The position numbers and the translations under genes are program-made. The notes under the pieces were generated by a model. It was not told the origin of the DNA. It did not search any database and saw nothing but the letters and a program-made list of their open reading frames with translations. Positions 24,000-30,663 of a stretch of DNA of 64,000 nt are shown here, one piece after another. Position 1 is the first letter of the stretch. Each line of letters begins with the position of its first letter. Origin of the DNA: Phycisphaerales bacterium (GTDB lineage: Bacteria; Planctomycetota; Phycisphaerae; Phycisphaerales; UBA1924); contig JADLBU010000108.1 in NCBI GenBank assembly GCA_020847535.1, positions 1 to 64,000 on the forward strand, read 5' to 3'.

Positions 24000-25970
24000 C
24001 TACACCACGCTCCCCTTCCACCGCACGAACCCCTCGATCGCCTGGTATTCCGGCAGCCCCAGCGCATCGTAAAGCTCTGCCGTCGCACGGTTGCGATCCT
24101 CCGCTCGCTGCCAGAACTCACGCTGATCGTTCGGCCCCGGAAACAGCGCTGAGTCCTTCTGGCTCTCGTGCTTGAAGATCGCCAGCCTCTTGCGCTTCAC
24201 CTCATCAGGCGCCAGCGGCACCGCCATCTCGATCTCCTCCGGCGACCACTCCTGCCACGCCCCGCGATACAGCCACAAGACGCACTGCTCCGCCCACCGC
24301 TCGTGCGACACCCGCTTGAACGCCTCGATGATGCACGACAGGCACACGCGGTGCGTCCCGTGCGGATCTGACAGATCCCCCGCCGCATAGATCTGGTGCG
24401 GCTTCACGCGCATCAAGAGCTCCACCGTGATGCGGATGTCCTCCTCACCGATCGGGTTCTTCCGCACCCGCCCCGTCTCGTAGAACGGCAGATCCAGGAA
24501 GTGAATGTTCTCCGGCCGCACACCGCTGTAGCGCGCACCCGCCCGCGCCTCGGTCCGCCGGATCAGCGCCTTGATCTTCTGAAGCTCGGCCGTGTCCACC
24601 ACCCCCGGCGTCTTCCGCGCGATGAAGCTCTCGATGTTGCCCTCGAGCTTCTCCGCGAACTCCCGTCCGAGCTGCGGAAACGCCTGTGCGAACTCACGCA
24701 CGAAATCCACGTGCCGCAGCGCATCGTCATCGAACACCGCGATGTTCCCCGATGTCTGGTACGCGACATGCACCTCGTGCCCCTGGTCGCACAGCCGGAT
24801 GAACGTCCCGCCCATCGAGATCACATCATCATCCGGATGCGGGCTGAATACCACGATCCGCTTGGGATATTCCTCCCTCGAACCCGCATCCTGCTTCTCC
24901 GCCGGCTTGCCCCCCGGCCACCCCGTGATCGTCCGGTGCATCCCCCGGAAGACCTCGATATTCAGGTCGTACGCGCTCCCACGCGCGGCGAGCAGGTCCT
25001 GCAGCCCGTGCTCGTTGTAGTCCTCATCCGTCAGCTTCGTGATCGGCTTGCCCACCTCGCGCGCCAGCCAGATCACCGCCCGCTTGGTCATCACCCCATC
25101 CCACCGCAGCCCGAACTCCTCGATCGGACCCAACAGCCACGGCGTCTTGTACCTCGTCAGCTCGGTCGCCGATGCCGGATCCAGCACGAACCGCGCTGAG
25201 GGATGCTTCTGCAGAAAGCTCGCCGCGATCGTGCTGGTGATCTCACCCTCCACCGCCCTCCGCACCACCTGCGCCTTGTGCTCACCGAACGCCAGCAGGA
25301 ACACCTGCCGCGCCTCAAGGATCGTCCCCACCCCCATCGTGATCGCCTTCTTCGGGACGTTCCATTCCCCGAAGAAGTCGCTCGCCGCATCCATCCGCGT
25401 CACCTTGTCCAGCGTGATTAACCGCGTCCGGCTCTCACGGCTCGATCCCGGCTCGTTGAACCCGATGTGCCCCGTCCGCCCGATCCCCAGGATCTGCAGA
25501 TCGATCCCACCCACATCACGGATGCGCCGCTCGTAGCTGTCGCAGTACTCCGCGACCTGCTCCCGCGCCAGCGATCCATCCGGCACGTGAACGTTCCCCG
25601 GATCGATATCGACGTGGTCGAACAGATACTCCCGCATGAACCGCCGATAGCTCTGCACCGACTGCTCATCCATCGGCCAGTACTCATCCAGGTTGAACGT
25701 CACCACGTTCTTGAACGACAGCCCCTGCCGGTGCAGATCCACCAGCGCCTCATACACACCCTTGGGTGTCGATCCGGTCGCCAGCCCCAGCACTGCCGTC
25801 TGGCCCTTGGCCGCCTTCCCCCGGATCAGCCCCGCGATCTCATCCGCCACCGCCCGGCTCCCCGCCATGCTCGTCGGATACACCGCAACCGGGATGTGCT
25901 CCCGGGCCGTCGGCGTGGATTTGGCGTGATGGGGGTGATGAGGGTCGTCAGAATGGCTCGGCTGAGGCAT
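24000..25970 (-). CDS. nagB: Glucosamine-6-phosphate deaminase fused to PIG-L family deacetylase
   Basis: The 656-residue protein joins two enzymes. Residues about 20-270 are NagB: GLATGSTPKGVYEALV, FNLDEYWPM with the catalytic Asp, GIGRTGHIGFNEPG and LTRYKTPWLLGP. Residues about 385-640 are a PIG-L/LmbE-type zinc deacetylase: VVFSPHPDDDVISMGG and the later DPHGTHRVCL. The fusion would let one chain remove the N-acetyl group from a GlcNAc derivative and deaminate the glucosamine phosphate, although the PIG-L substrate is only inferred. The ATG at 25970 is preceded by GGAGC and avoids an Arg/Pro-rich extension. The N-terminus is His-rich. Such two-domain NagB proteins are known in planctomycetes and Bacteroidetes. 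Confidence 0.93.
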   Translation of the reverse strand: MPQPSHSDDPHHPHHAKSTPTAREHIPVAVYPTSMAGSRAVADEIAGLIRGKAAKGQTAVLGLATGSTPKGVYEALVDLHRQGLSFKNVVTFNLDEYWPMDEQSVQSYRRFMREYLFDHVDIDPGNVHVPDGSLAREQVAEYCDSYERRIRDVGGIDLQILGIGRTGHIGFNEPGSSRESRTRLITLDKVTRMDAASDFFGEWNVPKKAITMGVGTILEARQVFLLAFGEHKAQVVRRAVEGEITSTIAASFLQKHPSARFVLDPASATELTRYKTPWLLGPIEEFGLRWDGVMTKRAVIWLAREVGKPITKLTDEDYNEHGLQDLLAARGSAYDLNIEVFRGMHRTITGWPGGKPAEKQDAGSREEYPKRIVVFSPHPDDDVISMGGTFIRLCDQGHEVHVAYQTSGNIAVFDDDALRHVDFVREFAQAFPQLGREFAEKLEGNIESFIARKTPGVVDTAELQKIKALIRRTEARAGARYSGVRPENIHFLDLPFYETGRVRKNPIGEEDIRITVELLMRVKPHQIYAAGDLSDPHGTHRVCLSCIIEAFKRVSHERWAEQCVLWLYRGAWQEWSPEEIEMAVPLAPDEVKRKRLAIFKHESQKDSALFPGPNDQREFWQRAEDRNRATAELYDALGLPEYQAIEGFVRWKGSVV

Positions 25971-26176
25971 GGAAAGCTCCGGCGGCACGCACCCCGCACC
26001 GGATCCGCGCCGGCCAGAGCGTACTGCGCTCAAGGGAGCCGGTCGCGTCGGGCAATCACACCATTGCGGCACGCCCGCCTTCCCCCTAGACTCGGACGCG
26101 CAAATAAGGGATGGGTTTGCCTTTCGATTTATCGCGGCGGTTCATGAAGCCGTTTGCGGAAGGGTGTCAGAAAAAG
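25971..26176. promoter_or_regulatory. Divergent promoter region
   Basis: About 200 bases separate the divergent nagB and SUMF1-like genes. A short AT-richer tract (GCAAATAAGGGATGGG) sits near 26102. No palindromic operator was noticed. Confidence 0.35.
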
Positions 26177-27118
26177 ATGCATCGCACAATCCACATCACC
26201 CCCCCGACGGGGCGATCGATGATCCTCCCGGGCCTTGGCGCCCTCGTGCTCGCCTCATGGCTCCCAACCCCCGCCTCGGCACATCAATCCGCCGAGCCCC
26301 CAGCGGCCGCCAAACCCGATCTCAAGGCCTACACCGAGGAGATCCCCAAGGCCGCCTTCAAGATCAGCATGGTCCCCATCCCCGCCGATCCCGCCAAGGG
26401 CATCGATCCCTTCTGGATCGCCACCACCGAACTCACATGGGATGCCTTCGATGTCTACGTCTATCGCCTCGATGAAGAAGGCGGCGGTGAGGCCGTCGCC
26501 CGAGGCACGCAAGGCGCCACACGACCCACCAAGCCCTACCTCCCGCCCGATCGCGGACTCGGCCACTCCGGCTTCGCCACCATCAGCATCTCCTACCACA
26601 ACGCCAAGACCTTCTGCGACTGGCTCAGCGAGAAGACCGGCAAGCACTACCGCCTCCCCACCGAAGATGAGTGGGAGCACGCCGCGCTCGCCGGCGCCAA
26701 GGGCGACTTCTCCTTCGGCGATGCCGAGAACTACGACCAGTTCGCCTGGATGATCGACAACGCCGATTCACGCCCGCGCCCCGTCGGTCGCAAGGGCGCC
26801 AACGCGTGGGGCCTCTTCGACATGCACGGCAATGTCGCCGAGTGGGTCATCGGCCGTGATGGCCAGCGCATCATCAAGGGTGGGAGCTACCAGGATCCCA
26901 TCGACGACCTCAAGGTCACCGCCCGCAAGCCCTACCACCCCGACTGGAACGCCGGCGATCCCAACATCCCCAAGAGCAAGTGGTGGCTGACCGATGGCCC
27001 CTTCATCGGCTTCCGCATCGTCTGCGATCCCAAGCCCCGCCCCGCCGCGGAAATCCCCACCTCAACCCAGCCCGTCCCAACTCCCACTCCTGAACCGACC
27101 AAGCCCGAACCCAAGTAA
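26177..27118 (+). CDS. Exported SUMF1/FGE-sulfatase-fold protein
   Basis: The 313-residue protein has a signal peptide (cleavage near PASA-HQ). The formylglycine-generating-enzyme fold covers about 60-290: DPFWIATTELTWDAFDVYV, ISYHNAKTFCDWLSEKTGKHYRLPTEDEWEHAA, NAWGLFDMHGNVAEWV, GGSYQDP and GPFIGFRIVC. The paired active-site cysteines of true FGE are not in the expected position after GGSY, so it is probably a structural or binding member and not an activator of sulfatases. The C-terminus is Pro/Thr-rich. I chose the ATG at 26177, and ATGs at 26144 and 26111 are in frame. The next gene, a Gfo/Idh oxidoreductase, follows on the same strand beyond an inverted-repeat element. Confidence 0.85.
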   Translation: MHRTIHITPPTGRSMILPGLGALVLASWLPTPASAHQSAEPPAAAKPDLKAYTEEIPKAAFKISMVPIPADPAKGIDPFWIATTELTWDAFDVYVYRLDEEGGGEAVARGTQGATRPTKPYLPPDRGLGHSGFATISISYHNAKTFCDWLSEKTGKHYRLPTEDEWEHAALAGAKGDFSFGDAENYDQFAWMIDNADSRPRPVGRKGANAWGLFDMHGNVAEWVIGRDGQRIIKGGSYQDPIDDLKVTARKPYHPDWNAGDPNIPKSKWWLTDGPFIGFRIVCDPKPRPAAEIPTSTQPVPTPTPEPTKPEPK

Positions 27119-27259
27119 CTCACCACAGAAGCACAGAGAACACAGAGAAACACCATTCCCCGCTGCCCATCTCTTCGCCTCTCATTCCTCCGTCTCTCCG
27201 TCTCTTCGTCTCTTCGTGTCTTCTTTTCTTCTCTGTGACCTCTGTGCTTCTGTGGTGAG
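27119..27259. repeat. 141-bp element with perfect 20-bp terminal inverted repeats
   Basis: CTCACCACAGAAGCACAGAG (27119-27138) is the exact reverse complement of 27240-27259. Between them lies an octanucleotide tandem tract (27190-27229: CCGTCTCT, CCGTCTCT, TCGTCTCT, TCGTGTCT, TCTTTTCT). The element sits between the SUMF1-like stop codon and the Gfo/Idh gene. It has the architecture of a small non-autonomous (MITE-like) repeat, but no transposase or clear target duplication is seen. Confidence 0.75.
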
Positions 27260-27293
27260 TCTTCCTGTCTTTGAGTCTTCCCCGGAGCCCCCA

Positions 27294-28637
27294 ATGCACC
27301 GCGACCACCTCGACCCCGTCTCCCGCCGCGACTTCGTCAAATCCGCCGGCGCCCTGACCGCCGCCGCCGCCATCGGCGGACTCGTCGTCCCGCGCGCCTT
27401 TGGCGCCCACGCCGCCGGCGCCGACACCATCAAGGTCGGCATCGTCGGATGCGGCGGCCGCGGCAGCGGCGCTGCCATCAACGCCATCTCCGCCGATCCC
27501 GGCTGCACACTCGTCTCCATGGGCGATGTCTTCAAGGATCGCGTAGAGAACGCCCACAAGTACCTCTCCACGCCCTCCGACGATGTCTCCGCCGATGTCG
27601 CCAAGCGCATACAGGTTCCCGCCGATCGCCGCTTCTACGGCTTCGATGCCTACAAGCAGGTCATCGACAGCGATGTCGATGTCGTCCTCCTCACCAGCTA
27701 CCCCTGCTTCCGCCCCACACACCTCAAGTACGCGATCGAGAAGGGCAAGCACGTGTTCGCCGAGAAGCCGGTCGCCGTCGATGCCCCCGGCATCCGCTCC
27801 GTCCTCGAATCCGCCCGCGCTGCCAAGGCCAAAAACCTCGCCTGCCTCGTCGGCTTCTGCTGGCGATACAACAACTCCATGCGCGAAGCCTTCAAGCGCG
27901 TCCACGAAGGCGCTGTCGGAGATGTCACCAGCGTCCACACCACCTACCACGGCGGCACACTCACCAGGAACCCCCGCAAGTCCGAGTGGGGCGATCTCGA
28001 GTTCCAGATGCGCAACTGGTGGCACTTCACCTGGATCTCCGGAGATCACATCGTCGAGCAGGCCGTCCATTCCGTCGATCGACTCAACTGGGCCATCGGT
28101 GACAGGCTCCCCGTCAGCGCCCAGTGCCTCGGCGGACGAGCCGCCCGCTCCGGCCCCGAGCACGGCAACGTCTACGACCACTTCAGCGCCATCTACGACT
28201 ACGCCGATGGCATGCGCTGCTTCCACTCCTGCCGCCAGATCGACAGTTGCCCCGCAGACAACAAGGACTACGTCTTCGGCACCAAGGGCAACGCCGTCAT
28301 CGACGGCTGGAGCGGCCAGGCGCCAATGAAGTCCCGCGATGGCAAGGTCCTCTGGGAAGGAAAGGGAACCTCCGCCGATGTCGGCAAGATGTACTTCGAT
28401 GAGCACAAGGAGCTGTTCGCCTCCATCCGCGCCGGCAAGCCCATCAACGATGCCGAGCGCGGCGCCAACTCCTGCATGACCGCCATCATGGCCCGCATGG
28501 CCGCCTACACCGGCCAGACCATCACCTGGGAGCAGGCGATCAACTCCAAGGAGTCACTCGTCCCCACCGAGCTGGGCTTCGACAAGCCCGCCCCAACCGC
28601 CGAGATCGCCATCCCCGGCCAGACCAAGTTCACCTGA
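27294..28637 (+). CDS. Tat-exported Gfo/Idh/MocA family oxidoreductase
   Basis: The 447-residue protein begins with a Tat signal (SRRDFVKSAGALTAAAAIGG) and then a Rossmann fold with KVGIVGCGGRGSGAAIN (47-63) for NAD(P). The catalytic-site motif HVFAEKPVAVDAPG (Lys158) and the GFCWRYNNSMREAFKRV segment define the Gfo/Idh/MocA family. The C-terminal domain carries WHFTWISGDHIVEQAVHSVD, frequent in planctomycetal secreted members. The ATG at 27294 lies just after the 141-bp inverted-repeat element. It probably oxidises or epimerises a sugar derivative outside the cytoplasmic membrane. A strong terminator follows. Confidence 0.9.
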   Translation: MHRDHLDPVSRRDFVKSAGALTAAAAIGGLVVPRAFGAHAAGADTIKVGIVGCGGRGSGAAINAISADPGCTLVSMGDVFKDRVENAHKYLSTPSDDVSADVAKRIQVPADRRFYGFDAYKQVIDSDVDVVLLTSYPCFRPTHLKYAIEKGKHVFAEKPVAVDAPGIRSVLESARAAKAKNLACLVGFCWRYNNSMREAFKRVHEGAVGDVTSVHTTYHGGTLTRNPRKSEWGDLEFQMRNWWHFTWISGDHIVEQAVHSVDRLNWAIGDRLPVSAQCLGGRAARSGPEHGNVYDHFSAIYDYADGMRCFHSCRQIDSCPADNKDYVFGTKGNAVIDGWSGQAPMKSRDGKVLWEGKGTSADVGKMYFDEHKELFASIRAGKPINDAERGANSCMTAIMARMAAYTGQTITWEQAINSKESLVPTELGFDKPAPTAEIAIPGQTKFT

Positions 28638-28667
28638 TGCGGCATCCCGACATCCCGTGATCGCCAC

Positions 28668-28700
28668 GAGGCTTGGGATCACCCGATCCCAAGCCTCTTT
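28668..28700 (+). terminator. Strong intrinsic terminator after Gfo/Idh gene
   Basis: GAGGCTTGGGATC (28668-28680) pairs perfectly with GATCCCAAGCCTC (28685-28697) around the loop ACCC, followed by TTTGCTTT. The 13-bp stem is the clearest Rho-independent terminator in the window and ends the oxidoreductase transcript. Confidence 0.88.
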
Positions 28701-28740
28701 GCTTTCCAGGCCCCGTTGTTTCAAGGAGCTGTCCTTCCTC

Positions 28741-28875
28741 AGGCCGATTCATCGGCCTTGCCCGCTTGTAGACCATGGCTTCAGCCATGGTCAGACGCCC
28801 CCAGCCGCAATACCGACCTGCGGCATCATTTCAGCCCGTTTCCAACGGGCTTCCCCGCAATACCGGCTTCAGCCA
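28741..28875. repeat. Multi-hairpin intergenic repeat, copy 1
   Basis: Four small hairpins in a row: GGCCGA-TTCA-TCGGCC, CCATGGC-TTCA-GCCATGG, AGCCCGTT-TCC-AACGGGCT and GGC-TTCA-GCC. The same modules in the same order and spacing recur at 40767-40900. Three of the four loops are TTCA. It precedes the DUF4287/DUF5655-like gene. Confidence 0.8.
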
Positions 28876-28895
28876 GCTGGTACCCTCTTGCCATC

Positions 28896-29678
28896 ATGGC
28901 CCGCAAACCCACCTCCAAAAAATCGACCCGACAATCCGCGCCGACATCCAAGAAGACGCCCGCCCACGCCCCCAAGCGCACATCCTGGCACACCACCCCG
29001 CGCACCGGCGCTGCTCTCACCTCCCCCTCCTCCCCCGCGAGCTACAAGCCCGCCAAGCACACCTACGACGTCCACCCCGGCGTCGCCATGACCCAGGACT
29101 GGATCAACAAGCTCAAGGAAAAAACCGGCCGCTCCCTCGACCAGTGGCTCAAGCTCGCCAAAGCCTCCGGCCCCACCGACGAAAAATCCTGCCGCGACTG
29201 GCTCAAGAGCGAGCACAACCTGGGAACCAACTCCGCCTGGTGGCTCGCCGAGAAAGCCCACCGCCCCAACACCCTCTCCGAAGACACCCCCGAGCAGTAC
29301 CTCAAGACCGCCCAGGTCTACGTCGAGGACATGTTCGCCGGCCCCAAGTCCAATCTCCGCCCCCTCTACGACACCCTCGTCAAACTCGGCCGCACCCTCG
29401 GCAAAGACGTCAAGCTCTGCCCCTGCAAGACCATCGTCCCCCTCTACCGCAACCACGTGTTCGCCCAGATCAAACCCACCACCCGCACCCGCATAGACCT
29501 GGGCTTCTGCCTCCGCGGTGTCGAAGCCTCCGGACGGCTCATCGACACCGGCGGCCAGGCCAAGAACGACCGCATCACCCACCGCATCGAAATCACAACC
29601 CCCAACGACATCGACGACACCGTCCGCGCCTACCTCAAACAAGCCTACGAAGCCGATGCCTCATCAAGCCCCTCCTAG
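28896..29678 (+). CDS. DUF4287/DUF5655-like protein
   Basis: The 260-residue protein begins with a lysine- and serine-rich tail (MARKPTSKKSTRQSAPTSKK). Residues about 65-125 resemble DUF4287 (WINKLKEKTGRSLDQWLKLA, then EHNLGTNSAWWLA). Residues about 145-255 resemble DUF5655, a nuclease-related domain of unknown function (KLCPCKTIVPLYRNHVFAQIKP, TRIDLGF). There is no signal peptide. The ATG at 28896 gives this architecture, and the longer frame crosses the hairpin repeat. The basic N-terminus could bind nucleic acid. Function is unproven. Confidence 0.8.
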   Translation: MARKPTSKKSTRQSAPTSKKTPAHAPKRTSWHTTPRTGAALTSPSSPASYKPAKHTYDVHPGVAMTQDWINKLKEKTGRSLDQWLKLAKASGPTDEKSCRDWLKSEHNLGTNSAWWLAEKAHRPNTLSEDTPEQYLKTAQVYVEDMFAGPKSNLRPLYDTLVKLGRTLGKDVKLCPCKTIVPLYRNHVFAQIKPTTRTRIDLGFCLRGVEASGRLIDTGGQAKNDRITHRIEITTPNDIDDTVRAYLKQAYEADASSSPS

Positions 29679-29822
29679 AGAGTGGCCTTTGAAGGAGAGT
29701 CGTCCCCTACCGCTCCAAGCCTTGCCACTACGCCCGTCCACCGCAACACGAGAATGAAACAAGACCGGTCGCAACACGGTTCCTTGTCATTCCTGTTTTC
29801 GCCAGCGTCGATGCTTTTTCGC

Positions 29823-30644
29823 TCAGCATCCAAGCTCAAAGCTCTGTACAAACGCAATAAAGTCGTCCAGGTCGACAAAGCCGGACTGGTCGAAGTCGGC
29901 ATCATCCGTCCCGGCCTCGAACGCGAGCACGAACGCGACATAGTCGTCCAGATCGACAAATCCTGACCGGTCAAAGTCGGCTGGACACTGCGAGACGATG
30001 GAGAAACGCACACCGTCGGCGAAGTGGCCCTCAAACTCGTTGCCCGCTCCGCCGTCGCTGATATTCTCGACCGCCGAGACATACACCGCCACGAATGTGG
30101 TGGATGCGGGCAGATCAAGACTCACCGACACCCGCTCCCACGTGCCTGGGTCGGCATCCGAAAACACGCTCGCCGAACCCGATTTGAGCGCCGCGCGGCC
30201 CGTGGTGCATCCGGTCGGGAAAGTTGATGGCTCCCCATCGAGGGCGTGCATCGCCACGATGAACTGCGTGTCAACCAAGGAAGAGCCAGTGACGCGGTTG
30301 ACCGCGACCGATGCGCGGGCTCGCGCCATGCCCATCGCCACCAGATCCGCCACCGGTGCCACCAGCACAAGCTGGGCGATGTCGCTCCCGCGTGCTCCCA
30401 CGCCTCCTCCTCCGGCGCAGCACGGACCCGTCTGGTCAAACCGCAGCATCCGCTCACCCTCCGCGGGCGTCACTCCCTGCTGCGTGGTGACAGTGGTCCC
30501 CATATCGACACCCCAAAACCCCGTTGCATCCGGGATGTTGCAGAGAATTGGCTGGTCCTCGAACCCCGGATCGACAAGCACCTGTGCGTACGAAGAGCTC
30601 GCAATACCCCCGCAGACCGCGACGACGATCGAAATTATCCTCAT
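29823..30644 (-). CDS. Secreted beta-sandwich protein with EF-hand/Cys tail
   Basis: The 273-residue protein starts at the ATG at 30644 with signal peptide MRIISIVVAVCGGIASSSYA. The middle (about 22-215) starts VLVDPGFEDQP and reads like a carbohydrate-binding/jelly-roll domain of the kind often annotated as a secreted planctomycete protein (VSVSLDLPASTTFVAVYV). I cannot place it more precisely. The last 54 residues are the double EF-hand module of the L-type (DLDDYVAFV and DLDDFIAFV), ending FELGC (29826-29987). The gene starts 19 bases after the stop of the upstream beta-propeller gene, so both are probably in one operon. It is probably extracellular and binds calcium. Confidence 0.85.
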   Translation of the reverse strand: MRIISIVVAVCGGIASSSYAQVLVDPGFEDQPILCNIPDATGFWGVDMGTTVTTQQGVTPAEGERMLRFDQTGPCCAGGGGVGARGSDIAQLVLVAPVADLVAMGMARARASVAVNRVTGSSLVDTQFIVAMHALDGEPSTFPTGCTTGRAALKSGSASVFSDADPGTWERVSVSLDLPASTTFVAVYVSAVENISDGGAGNEFEGHFADGVRFSIVSQCPADFDRSGFVDLDDYVAFVLAFEAGTDDADFDQSGFVDLDDFIAFVQSFELGC

Positions 30645-30663
30645 CGGCTTAGCCTCCCGCGGC

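Noticed and set aside
24396..26147. Plus-strand frames of 226-267 residues opposite nagB
   Set aside because: They are antisense to the NagB-PIG-L fusion, with Arg/His/Leu-rich composition.
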